The notes: generated by a model from the letters alone, not told the origin. Counted from the first letter of the stretch, positions 1 to 5,585 are shown. The stretch: DNA of 5,585 nt from JAGNNV01 sp031392925 (GCA_031392925.1 JANMVV010000162.1:1-5585), one strand, 5' to 3'. Program-made: numbers and translations.

Positions 1-1053
1 CGCGATGAACAGGGGCAGCGCGACCGCGGCGAGCGCCAGCCCGGCGCCCGTGCCCAGCACGCACAGCACGAAGGCTTCGGTCATGAGCTGGCGCGCGATC
101 CGGAACCTGCCCGCGCCGAGTGCTGCGCGCACCGCGATCTCGCGGTGTCGCGCGGCGCCCCTCGCCATGAGAAGGCTCGCGACGTTGACGCAGGAAATCA
201 GGAAGACGAGCGACACGGCGCCCAGCAGGCCGAAGAGGCGCTGGCGGTAGTCGCCCACGATCTGATCGAGCAGACGGGACACCGCGAGGAGACGTCCGTT
301 GTTCTCCCTCGGAGCGGCCGCGATCATCGCCCGGTCGATGGCCTGAACGTCCGAGGCGAGAGCCGAGTCGGTGACGTTCTCCTTGAGCCGTGCCGTCACC
401 GAGAGGTAACTCGCGTCGAAGCTCGCGCCCGCGGCGTTCAGCGGTAACGGGGTCCACACCTCCGTTGAGTCCTCGGGTATTTGGAATGCCTCCGGCATCA
501 CGCCGATCACTTCATAGGGCTGGCCGCTCAACCGGAGGGTCCGGCCGAGGGTCTTGGGGTCGGCGCCGAAGCGGCGGACGAACAGACGGTGGCTTAAAAC
601 GGCCACCGGAGCGGCGCCTCGGGCCTCATCGTCTTCGGTGAATCCTCGGCCGAGTTCCGGCGCGGCGCCGAGGACTTGGAAATAGCTCGCGGTCACGTGG
701 GCGCCCTGCACGCGCTCGGGGTCGCCTCCCTCGGTCAGGTTGAAGGTGGCGCCGCTCAACGCCGCGATTTGATCGAGCGTTCGCGCCCGGTCCTTGATCA
801 CGAAGTAGTTGCCGACCGAGATCGCGCCGCGCTCGCCCTGCGAGGTGGTGGCGATGTCGACGAGCCGGTCCGAGTGAGGGAAGGGCAGCGGGTTCAGGAT
901 CACGGCATGCAGAACCGTGAAGAGCGTGGTGGTGGCGCCGATTCCCAGGGCCAGGGTAAGAACCGCGACGGCCGTGAACGTGCGATCCCGCCGGAGTTGC
1001 CTGATCGCGAAGCGAGCGTCCTGCAGGAAGGTGGCGGCGATCTGGTCGGGCAT
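1..1053 (-). CDS. ADOP/MacB-type ABC transporter permease, N-terminal part (3' end beyond left edge)
   Basis: The minus-strand reading frame is open from the ATG at 1053-1051 to the window edge, giving 351 residues without a stop. An amphipathic, Arg-rich N-terminus (DARFAIRQLRRDR) precedes a membrane segment at about 26-50 containing LTLALGIGATTTLF, a typical ADOP opening. A periplasmic MacB_PCD-like domain follows (about 55-265; RRFGADPKTLGR near 160-171 and YEVIGVMPEAF). The FtsX part then begins: a membrane segment at about 273-297 ending in CVNVASLLMARGA, the conserved loop EIAVRAALGAG (305-315), and a third hydrophobic segment from about 325. The start is well fixed: GAGGAG (1064-1059) lies 5 nt upstream and an in-frame TGA (1065-1063) just before it. 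Full ADOPs are about 800 residues with this unit duplicated, so less than half is probably visible. It should sit in the inner membrane and act with an ATPase in export or mechanotransmission; no ATPase is adjacent on this side. The substrate is unknown. Confidence 0.92.
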   Translation of the reverse strand, partial: MPDQIAATFLQDARFAIRQLRRDRTFTAVAVLTLALGIGATTTLFTVLHAVILNPLPFPHSDRLVDIATTSQGERGAISVGNYFVIKDRARTLDQIAALSGATFNLTEGGDPERVQGAHVTASYFQVLGAAPELGRGFTEDDEARGAAPVAVLSHRLFVRRFGADPKTLGRTLRLSGQPYEVIGVMPEAFQIPEDSTEVWTPLPLNAAGASFDASYLSVTARLKENVTDSALASDVQAIDRAMIAAAPRENNGRLLAVSRLLDQIVGDYRQRLFGLLGAVSLVFLISCVNVASLLMARGAARHREIAVRAALGAGRFRIARQLMTEAFVLCVLGTGAGLALAAVALPLFIA

Positions 1054-1443
1054 GGCGTCTCCTCAGTGGAAGGGCGCGACTCTTGAATGAGGAGAGCGCC
1101 CGATCAATGCTGAGACGCTCCCCGATGCTTCCCGGTTAGCGGCGCTTCAAAGTCGCGGGTGAACCTGGAGAAACCCAGTCTCCTTGAAGGGAACCCTTTC
1201 GGCCCGGCTCTCGTCTCTCCGGGTGTGAAGCAACCGAAAGTCCAATCCGTCAAACCTGGCCAAATCGTTGTACGACCGGGCGTTTCGCCCGCGATTTTGT
1301 TCGCTTCCGGAACGGCGCCGTCCGTTGTCGGACAGTCGTATATGGACGTTCAATTGGCCGGCTTCTTTTCGCGCTTCCTAGTAAACCAACCGGTTCGTTC
1401 CGCCGTCTCACCAAGACGCGACTAACCGCCAAGGAATAAACCG
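1054..1443. other. 390-bp divergent intergenic region
   Basis: This gap separates the minus-strand permease from the plus-strand small secreted protein, so it should hold promoters for both directions. I see no convincing coding sequence: the open frames here lack a Shine-Dalgarno site and have less GC-biased third positions than the flanking genes. It contains an inverted repeat GGGCGC/GCGCCC in the permease leader (1072-1077 with 1096-1101), a short stem at 1277-1291, a small GTCCG/CGGAC dyad (1320-1324 with 1329-1333) and a 16-bp near-palindrome at 1384-1399. A weak sigma70-like pair on the plus strand is TTGGCC (1354-1359) and TAGTAA (1379-1384), but its 19-bp spacer and poor match make it only a possibility. 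Confidence 0.6.
1384..1399. repeat. 16-bp near-palindrome, operator-like
   Basis: The sequence AACCAACCGGTTCGTT is its own reverse complement except for one mismatched pair (positions 4 and 13). The perfect core AACCGGTT spans 1388-1395. It ends 44 nt before the start codon of the small secreted protein, where an operator or a leader element could lie. A symmetric repressor site is plausible, but no regulator is encoded in the window, and an 8-bp perfect core can arise by chance. Confidence 0.3.
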
Positions 1444-1800
1444 ATGATCAAACCGATACTCAAGACCCTCTCGTTCTCGTTCGTGACGCTCGCCTCGGTC
1501 GCCATACTCTCGGCCTCGGAGCAGAGCCCCGGCCTGGATCGCGTCCGCTCCGCGGATTCGGCGCGCACCGGCTGCGCGGCTGAGTCGGAAATCGATCTGG
1601 GCCGGGACGAGCAGCTCGCCCAGGTGGAGAGGCGCCTGGTCGAGAAGGAGGCGGAAGGACTCGCGGTCCCCGGCGCCATCGTCACGCCGCCCTTCGAGTC
1701 CTTCGCTCCCTATCGCACGGATGTGCCTCCGACGGTTGCCGCGAAGCTCGCGGCCAAGGCCGCGCGGCGACTCTCGCCGGCTCAGATCACGCACGACTAA
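1444..1800 (+). CDS. Small secreted protein of unknown function (118 aa)
   Basis: I do not recognise this protein. The N-terminus looks like a Sec signal peptide: Lys at positions 3 and 7, a hydrophobic core at about 9-22 (LSFSFVTLASVAIL), and a likely cleavage site in SAS-EQ near residue 25. There is no lipobox; the single Cys (44) lies well past the hydrophobic core. The mature part of roughly 93 residues is hydrophilic. It has an acidic helix-prone stretch at about 51-72 (DEQLAQVERRLVEKEAEG), a Pro/aromatic middle (PPFESFAPYRTDVPP) and an Ala/Lys/Arg-rich C-terminus (AAKLAAKAARRLSPAQ). The start is supported by AAGGA at 1431-1435, 8 nt upstream, and by an in-frame TAA at 1423-1425 with no other start between. 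Base composition matches the neighbouring genes. It lies between a divergent permease and the MacA-like adaptor, with 375 bp before the adaptor, so it is probably transcribed separately. A periplasmic accessory role is only a guess from location. Confidence 0.72.
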   Translation: MIKPILKTLSFSFVTLASVAILSASEQSPGLDRVRSADSARTGCAAESEIDLGRDEQLAQVERRLVEKEAEGLAVPGAIVTPPFESFAPYRTDVPPTVAAKLAAKAARRLSPAQITHD

Positions 1801-1825
1801 CAAGCACTAACAGAAAGTGTCAGTC

Positions 1826-1841
1826 TGCGGGCCGACCCGCA
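1826..1841 (+). terminator. Possible terminator hairpin after the small secreted protein
   Basis: TGCGGG and CCCGCA form a perfect 6-bp stem around the tetraloop CCGA, beginning 26 nt after the stop codon of the small gene. No T-tract follows, so it is not a standard intrinsic terminator. It could protect the 3' end of the message or be incidental in GC-rich DNA. Confidence 0.3.
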
Positions 1842-1982
1842 ATGCCGGGATCGCCTGATCGCGCGGAGGTTCGAATGCCCGGGTGCGAGGCCCGTGGTCC
1901 TCCGGAGTGGGATCGCGGGCCTGCCGGCGCGCCCGATCACGGAATTCCGCGACCCTTTGCGCCTTGGCCTGGGAAGGCGAAG

Positions 1983-2013
1983 CCGCCCCTCAGGTCGTCG
2001 AATGGAGGGGCGG
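1983..2013. repeat. 9-bp perfect inverted repeat (hairpin)
   Basis: CCGCCCCTC (1983-1991) and GAGGGGCGG (2005-2013) are exact reverse complements separated by 13 nt; a G-T pair can extend the stem by one. There is no adjacent T-tract; the first TTTT is about 20 nt downstream at 2034-2037. It could be a GC-rich RNA hairpin or a binding site for a dimeric regulator. It lies about 165-190 nt upstream of the adaptor start. Confidence 0.45.
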
Positions 2014-2064
2014 TCCCTGCCGCCGCAAGGAGGTTTTCCGCCCACGGGAACCAGGTGTCCGGTA

Positions 2065-2096
2065 ATGGGACCGAAAAGCCGGATTGGGTGTCCCAT
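2065..2096. promoter_or_regulatory. 7-bp dyad overlapping the expected -35 region of the efflux operon
   Basis: ATGGGAC (2065-2071) and GTCCCAT (2090-2096) are perfect inverted repeats separated by 18 nt. The right arm covers the place where a -35 box would fall for the AT-rich -10-like element at 2112-2119. No TTGACA-like -35 is present at normal spacing. This arrangement fits an activator or repressor site. As RNA it could also form a stem, and an alternative stem GTCCGG (2057-2062) with CCGGAT (2079-2084, one G-U pair) would compete with it. The function is inferred, not shown. Confidence 0.35.
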
Positions 2097-2111
2097 CGCT
2101 TTAGGCAAGTC

Positions 2112-2119
2112 TATATAAA
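2112..2119 (+). promoter_or_regulatory. Candidate -10 element (TATATAAA) for the efflux operon
   Basis: TATATAAA stands out in otherwise GC-rich DNA and contains two overlapping -10-like hexamers (TATATA and TATAAA). Transcription would start near 2125, leaving a leader of about 50 nt before the adaptor start codon. The -35 position is a poor match and is occupied by a dyad arm, so the promoter may depend on a regulator. Confidence 0.4.
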
Positions 2120-2175
2120 GAAGCAGAATAGAGGAACCTGGGCCGAGTGGCACAGGCATTGATAAGAGGAACCCC

Positions 2176-3429
2176 ATGGACATTGCTCGCCCCGACCTTG
2201 CGGTCAAGCGCAAGAAACGGAATCTTCAGATCGGCGTCGGCGCCGCGGTGGTGCTGCTCTCCGCCACCTGGGGCCTGTCTCAGCTCAAGCCCGCGGCGCC
2301 CAGCGTCGATCGCGGGACACTCTTTCTCGACAAGGTGAAGCGCGGCGAGATGCTCCTCCAGATGCGCGGCCTCGGCACCCTCGTGCCCGAGGAGGTTCGC
2401 TGGATCCCGGCCCTGACCGAAGCACGGGTCGAGCGCATCGTTGCGCTCCCCGGTACGGTGGTAAAGCCTGACACCGTCATTCTCGAACTGTCGAACCCCG
2501 ACCTCGAGATGCAGGTGCTCGACGCCGAGTCGCAGTTGCGGGAAGCCGAGGCTCGCCTCGTTGAGGCGCGATCCAACATTGAAAGGTCCCGCCTGGATCA
2601 GCAGGCGATCGCCGCCCGCGTCGACTCCGAATCGCGCCAGGCCCGTCTCCGCGCCGATGCGGATGTGGAACTGGCTTCGCAGGGCCTGGTGGCCGGCCTC
2701 AACGCGAAGCTCTCGAAGGCTGCGGCCGAGGAGCTCGAAGGCCGCGCTCGGATCGAGCAGGAGCGGATGAAGCTTTCGAACGCATCCATCGAGGCGCAGA
2801 TCGCGGTGCCGCGAGCGACGGTGGAACAGCGCCTCGGGCAGGCGCGGCTGCGCCGGGCCCAGCGCGACGCCCTGAAGGTGCGCGCGGGCATCACCGGAGT
2901 CCTTCAGTCCGTTCCGGTGGAGGTTGGCCAGCGCGTGACCCCGGGAACCAATCTGGCCCGCGTGGTCGAGCCGACACGCCTCAAGGCGGTCATCCGGGTG
3001 GCCGAGACCTCGGCGAAGGACCTGGCCCTGGGTTTGCCTTGCGAAATCGACACCCGCAACGGCGTGGTGAAGGGGAAGGTGGTGCGGATCGATCCCGCAG
3101 CCCAGAACGGAACGGTCGCGGTTGACGTCTCTCTCGAAGGAGAGCTGCCGAAGGGTTCGCGGCCCGACCTCACGGTCGACGGCACCATCGAAGTCGCGCG
3201 CCTGAGCGACACTCTCTATGTAGGCCGGCCAGCCCAGGGAGCAGGGGAGAGCACGATCAGTCTCTTCCGCGTGGATCCTGTGACCGGCGAAGCGCATCGA
3301 GTGCGGGTCCGCCTGGGTCGCGCTTCCGTCAACAGCGTTCAGATCCTCGAAGGTCTGAATCTTGGGGACGAAGTGATTCTTTCAGACGCCTCGGCCTGGG
3401 ACGCCTTCGACCGGATTCGGCTGAAGTAG
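2176..3429 (+). CDS. HlyD/MacA-type periplasmic adaptor (membrane fusion protein) of an ABC efflux system
   Basis: This 417-residue protein should be the adaptor that joins an inner-membrane ABC permease to an outer-membrane channel. A basic N-terminus (KRKKR, 11-15) is followed by one membrane anchor at about 17-35. The first half of the barrel-sandwich (lipoyl-like) domain is at about 70-110 (ARVERIVALPGTVVKPDTVILEL, with the G-T-V-V-K-P turn at 93-98). A charged, Ala/Glu/Arg-rich coiled-coil hairpin covers about 112-232. The second lipoyl half begins near 235 (VRAGITGVLQSVPVEVGQRVTPGTNL), and beta-barrel and membrane-proximal parts run to the end. The ATG is fixed by AAGAGGA (2164-2170), 5 nt upstream, and an in-frame TAA at 2116-2118 with no other start between. 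It lacks a lipobox, so it should be held by its N-terminal helix. The ATPase and permease follow, giving a MacA-MacB-like order; homology to MacA itself is only at family level and the substrate is unknown. Confidence 0.93.
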   Translation: MDIARPDLAVKRKKRNLQIGVGAAVVLLSATWGLSQLKPAAPSVDRGTLFLDKVKRGEMLLQMRGLGTLVPEEVRWIPALTEARVERIVALPGTVVKPDTVILELSNPDLEMQVLDAESQLREAEARLVEARSNIERSRLDQQAIAARVDSESRQARLRADADVELASQGLVAGLNAKLSKAAAEELEGRARIEQERMKLSNASIEAQIAVPRATVEQRLGQARLRRAQRDALKVRAGITGVLQSVPVEVGQRVTPGTNLARVVEPTRLKAVIRVAETSAKDLALGLPCEIDTRNGVVKGKVVRIDPAAQNGTVAVDVSLEGELPKGSRPDLTVDGTIEVARLSDTLYVGRPAQGAGESTISLFRVDPVTGEAHRVRVRLGRASVNSVQILEGLNLGDEVILSDASAWDAFDRIRLK

Positions 3430-3544
3430 ACGTTTCTTTAGGCACCAGGCGCCTCGAACAGACGTCAAATGAAAACAAGAGTGGAACATAAAGCACGGTC
3501 CGGACGTTGAAGTAGGAAGAACCCAAGAAGGAGCTGAGAGAACC
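3430..3544. other. 115-bp spacer between adaptor and ATPase genes
   Basis: This spacer is long for an operon and more A-rich than its surroundings. It carries the palindromes GGCGCC (near 3447), GACGTC (3461-3466) and GTCCGGAC (3498-3505). A weak promoter-like pair, GTCAAA (3464-3469) and CATAAA (3487-3492), has a 17-bp spacer but only 3/6 and 4/6 consensus matches. There is no hairpin with a T-tract, so read-through from the adaptor gene is expected, with a possible internal promoter. Confidence 0.4.
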
Positions 3545-4258
3545 ATGAGCGATACCCCTGCCCTGATCGACCTGTCCGGCGTCACCAAAGTGTTCCTGAC
3601 CGATGAGGTCGAGACCCACGCTCTATCGGGCATTCACCTCAAGATCGCCAAGGGCGAGTTCGCAGCCATCGCCGGGCCTTCGGGCTGCGGCAAGTCGACC
3701 CTGCTCTCGATCCTGGGCCTGCTTGATTCGCCCACCGATGGGCAGTACATCCTGAACGGCCAGCCGGTGGCCAAGCTCACCGCCGCCGACCGCGCGCGCG
3801 TCCGCAATCGCGAGATCGGCTTCATCTTCCAGAGCTTCAACCTGATCGGCGACCTGACCGTGTTCGAGAACGTCGAGCTTCCGCTGACCTACCGCGGGAC
3901 CGGCGCGGCCGAGCGCAAGAAGCGCGCAATGGAGTCCCTCGAGCGCGTGGGCATGGGGCATCGGGCCAAGCACCTTCCGAGCCAGCTCTCCGGAGGTCAG
4001 CAGCAGCGCGTCGCGGTGGCCCGTGCCCTCGTGGGTTCGCCCGCGGTCCTCCTCGCCGACGAGCCGACGGGAAACCTCGATTCGAAGAACGGCGACGCGG
4101 TCATGGCTCTCATGACCGAGCTCCACCAGGGGGGCGCCACCATCGTTATGGTGACCCACGATCCGCGCTTCGCGAAGTACGCCGATCGCACGATCCACAT
4201 CTTCGATGGCCGCATCGTTGAAGAAGGCGCGATGCCGGAAAACGCGCAGATCGCCTGA
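3545..4258 (+). CDS. ABC transporter ATP-binding protein, LolD/MacB family
   Basis: This 237-residue ATPase has every catalytic element intact. These are Walker A GPSGCGKST (44-52), the Q-loop glutamine in IFQSFNL (Q96), the signature LSGGQ (148-152), Walker B VLLADE with catalytic E173, the D-loop NLDS (177-180) and the switch histidine H205 in VTHD. The GLLDSPTDG segment (58-66) and PTGNLDS are typical of the LolD/MacB/FtsE-like group that pairs with FtsX-fold permeases. Its length is that of a stand-alone domain, unlike E. coli MacB, where ATPase and permease are fused. It should form a cytoplasmic dimer powering the permease. AAGGAG (3528-3533) lies 11 nt upstream of the ATG, a rather long spacing. 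The stop codon overlaps the next gene's start (TGATG), so the two are probably translationally coupled. A LolD role in lipoprotein release is less likely given the HlyD-type adaptor upstream. Confidence 0.97.
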   Translation: MSDTPALIDLSGVTKVFLTDEVETHALSGIHLKIAKGEFAAIAGPSGCGKSTLLSILGLLDSPTDGQYILNGQPVAKLTAADRARVRNREIGFIFQSFNLIGDLTVFENVELPLTYRGTGAAERKKRAMESLERVGMGHRAKHLPSQLSGGQQQRVAVARALVGSPAVLLADEPTGNLDSKNGDAVMALMTELHQGGATIVMVTHDPRFAKYADRTIHIFDGRIVEEGAMPENAQIA

Positions 4259-5585
4259 TGGGCGGCCTGGTCGGTGACCTTCGCCTCGCCCTGCGGCGCG
4301 TGGCGGGAACTCCGGGCCTGACCCTTCTGATCGTGGCCACGTTCGCGCTGGGCATCGGCGCGAACACCGCGGTCTTCTCGCTGTTCGACCAGGTCCTCCT
4401 TCGATCCATGCCGGCAAAGGACCCGGGCAGCCTCGTCCTCATCCACACCCCCGGGCCGAATTCGGGGCTCTTCGAGTCGAACAAGAATTTCCCGAATCCG
4501 ATCTCCTACCCGATGTTCAAGGACTTTCGGGACAAGACCGATGTCTTCGACGGGGTGCTCGCGTATCTGCCCACCACCGTGTTCTTCGGGGTCGACAACC
4601 ACACGGAGCGCGTCCGCGCCGACCTGGTCTCCGGCACTTACTTCGATGTCCTCGGCCTCAGGCCGGCGCTCGGGCGGGTGCTTTCGCCCTCCGATGACGT
4701 CACTCCCGGAGGCCATCCGGTGGTGGTCCTCTCCTATTCCTACTGGCAGAGGCGCTTCGGCTCCGATCCGTCGATCGTGGGGAAGGCGGTTCGGATCAAT
4801 GCCTCCGGCATGCAGGTCATAGGGGTGGCGCCCGCGGGCTTCCGGGGCATGGAAGTGGGGCAGGAGGCGCTCGCCTTCGTTCCTCTGGCCATGAAGCGAT
4901 CGGTGACGCCCACCTGGGACGAACTCGAATCGCGGCGCGCGATGTGGCTCACGCCCGTGGCGCGATTGAAGCCCGGCATCACGATGGAGCAGGCCCAGAC
5001 CCGCGCGAATGTTCTCTATCGGCAGATCCTTGCCGAGGAAGTGAAGACCATGACCCGCGGGTCCGCGAGCTTCAAGGAGCGCTTCGTGAAGAAGAGCCTC
5101 CAGTTCTTCCCGGGTGGCACCGGCGCTTCGGCCTTCCGTGAGCAGGCGCAAGCACCGTTTCAGATCCTCCTCGCGACCGCGTCGCTGGTCCTCTTCATCG
5201 GCTGCCTCAACATCGCGAACCTCCTCCTCACCCGCGCCACGAAGCGTCGCAAGGAGATCGCGGTGCGGCTGTCGCTCGGCGGTACCCGCGCTCGCCTGAT
5301 CCGCGAGCTGGTGGTCGAGGGCGCGGTGCTCGCGACGCTCGGACTCGCCGCCGGGCTCGCGGTCGCCAGGGTGGGCGGCAAGCTCCTGGTCGACACGCTG
5401 CCGGATGAGAACGCGCGTCAGCTGCTCACCTTCTCGCTCGATTCCCGGGTGCTGGGATTCGCGGCGTTCCTCGCGTTTCTCGGTGTCGTGATCTCGACCG
5501 TGGTGCCGGCCCTTCAGGGAACCCGCGTGGCCCTGACCCCGTCGCTGCGGGAAGGCAGCGGGGCCACCGCCGCGGGCGGCCGTCG
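4258..5585 (+). CDS. ADOP/MacB-type ABC transporter permease, N-terminal part (3' end beyond right edge)
   Basis: The frame is open from the ATG at 4258 to the edge, giving 442 residues. The N-terminus has the family pattern: amphipathic GDLRLALRRVAGTPGLT, then a membrane segment at about 21-44 with ATFALGIGANTAVFSLF. A large periplasmic MacB_PCD-like domain covers about 50-295 (PISYPMFKDFRD at 81-92; YWQRRFGSDPSIVG from 162; VIGVAPAGFRG). The FtsX part follows: a membrane segment at 302-324 ending GCLNIANLLLTRA, the loop KEIAVRLSLGGTR (332-344), a segment at about 352-373 and another at about 393-418. The start overlaps the ATPase stop by one base and has only a weak Shine-Dalgarno, which suggests translational coupling. 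ADOPs are about 800 residues with this unit repeated; a MacB-like single unit without its ATPase would be about 400 and should already be ending near the edge. The sequence still reads open after a GTRVALTPSLREG linker, which favours the duplicated form. It is only distantly similar to the minus-strand permease. Confidence 0.93.
   Translation, partial: MGGLVGDLRLALRRVAGTPGLTLLIVATFALGIGANTAVFSLFDQVLLRSMPAKDPGSLVLIHTPGPNSGLFESNKNFPNPISYPMFKDFRDKTDVFDGVLAYLPTTVFFGVDNHTERVRADLVSGTYFDVLGLRPALGRVLSPSDDVTPGGHPVVVLSYSYWQRRFGSDPSIVGKAVRINASGMQVIGVAPAGFRGMEVGQEALAFVPLAMKRSVTPTWDELESRRAMWLTPVARLKPGITMEQAQTRANVLYRQILAEEVKTMTRGSASFKERFVKKSLQFFPGGTGASAFREQAQAPFQILLATASLVLFIGCLNIANLLLTRATKRRKEIAVRLSLGGTRARLIRELVVEGAVLATLGLAAGLAVARVGGKLLVDTLPDENARQLLTFSLDSRVLGFAAFLAFLGVVISTVVPALQGTRVALTPSLREGSGATAAGGR

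Larger units (their letters stand above)
1801..2175. other. 375-bp intergenic region before the efflux operon
   Basis: No gene is supported here; the short open frames lack start signals and family resemblance. The region is unusually rich in inverted repeats: a 6-bp stem with a tetraloop (1826-1841), an 8-bp palindrome CTCCGGAG (1900-1907), a 9-bp stem (1983-2013) and a 7-bp dyad (2065-2096). It changes from very GC-rich to AT-rich at about 2099-2135, where the best -10-like element lies. The heptamer GGTGTCC occurs twice, 33 bp apart (2054-2060 and 2087-2093). It probably holds the operon promoter and either operator sites or a structured leader. Confidence 0.6.

Noticed and set aside
1277..1298. 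Terminator-like hairpin CGGGCG-TTT-CGCCCG followed by a short T-run
   Set aside because: The stem is only 6 bp and the four Ts are offset by several bases. No gene ends upstream of it on either strand, so there is nothing for it to terminate.
1147..1353. Minus-strand 68-codon open frame in the divergent gap
   Set aside because: It has no ribosome site or recognisable content and overlaps other non-coding frames; Arg-rich composition is typical of chance frames in GC-rich DNA.
1159..1425. Plus-strand 88-codon open frame with a GTG start in the divergent gap
   Set aside because: There is no Shine-Dalgarno before the GTG, third positions are much less GC-biased than in the flanking genes, and the product resembles no family. 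It ends 18 nt before the start of the better-supported small gene.
1796..1812. Direct repeat ACTAACA with a 10-bp period at the end of the small gene
   Set aside because: There are only two short copies, one overlapping the stop codon; this is within chance expectation.
1865..1885. tRNA T-arm-like stretch (GGTTCGAAT)
   Set aside because: The loop resembles a T-loop, but the closing G53-C61 pair is missing and no acceptor, D or anticodon arms can be built around it.
2027..2033. Perfect Shine-Dalgarno-like AAGGAGG in the gap
   Set aside because: No ATG, GTG or TTG follows within normal spacing; the ATG at 2065 is about 30 nt away and opens only 17 codons.
2148..2162. Sigma54-like sequence TGGCACAGGCATTGA before the adaptor
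   Set aside because: The -24 half fits, but the -12 dinucleotide is GA rather than GC. The implied start at about 2173 would leave out the Shine-Dalgarno at 2164-2170.
1797..2213. Minus-strand 138-codon open frame spanning the gap before the adaptor
   Set aside because: It would run antisense across the probable operon promoter and into the adaptor's start. It has no family features.
2101..3297. Minus-strand 398-codon open frame opposite the adaptor
   Set aside because: The plus-strand protein has clear HlyD domains. The antisense frame is a by-product of GC-rich codon bias, with low-complexity Arg/His/Gly-rich content.
2099..3444. Shared nonamer CTTTAGGCA at 2099-2107 and 3436-3444
   Set aside because: Both copies lie in non-coding DNA before operon genes, but the flanks do not match and a single 9-mer repeat is weak evidence.
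3623..5151. Two long minus-strand open frames (3623-4417 and 3997-5151) opposite the ATPase and permease
   Set aside because: They mirror genes with intact catalytic and membrane motifs on the plus strand and show no motifs of their own.

Overview
The window is a high-GC bacterial segment carrying ABC-type export genes. Both edge genes look like the large MacB/FtsX-fold permeases known as ADOPs (acidobacterial duplicated orphan permeases). These are most expanded in Acidobacteriota and are also common in Gemmatimonadota and related soil phyla. With the GC-rich third codon positions, this points to a Gram-negative member of that group. This is an inference from family distribution; there is no rRNA or other phylogenetic marker here.

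Layout. Positions 1-1053 (minus strand) hold the N-terminal 351 residues of one ADOP-type permease, which runs off the left edge with no ATPase in view. A 390-bp gap (1054-1443) separates it from a divergent, unrecognised 118-residue protein with a signal peptide (1444-1800, plus). A second, 375-bp gap (1801-2175) contains several inverted repeats and an AT-rich, -10-like element. It leads into a plus-strand cluster: a HlyD/MacA-type periplasmic adaptor (2176-3429), a 115-bp spacer, a LolD/MacB-type ATPase (3545-4258), and a second ADOP/MacB-type permease (4258 to the right edge). The permease start overlaps the ATPase stop by one base.

How they work together. Adaptor, ATPase and permease are the three inner parts of a MacAB-like transporter. 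ATP hydrolysis in the cytoplasm would drive movements of the permease's periplasmic domain, while the adaptor links it toward an outer-membrane channel. No TolC-type gene, substrate clue or regulator lies in the window. The minus-strand permease may be a separate orphan system or may share this ATPase; the sequence does not decide. The small secreted protein is the only unrecognised gene.

I see no CRISPR array, insertion sequence, rRNA or tRNA. The content is mostly a recognisable export module. The least explained parts are the 118-residue protein and the dyad-rich gap before the adaptor.
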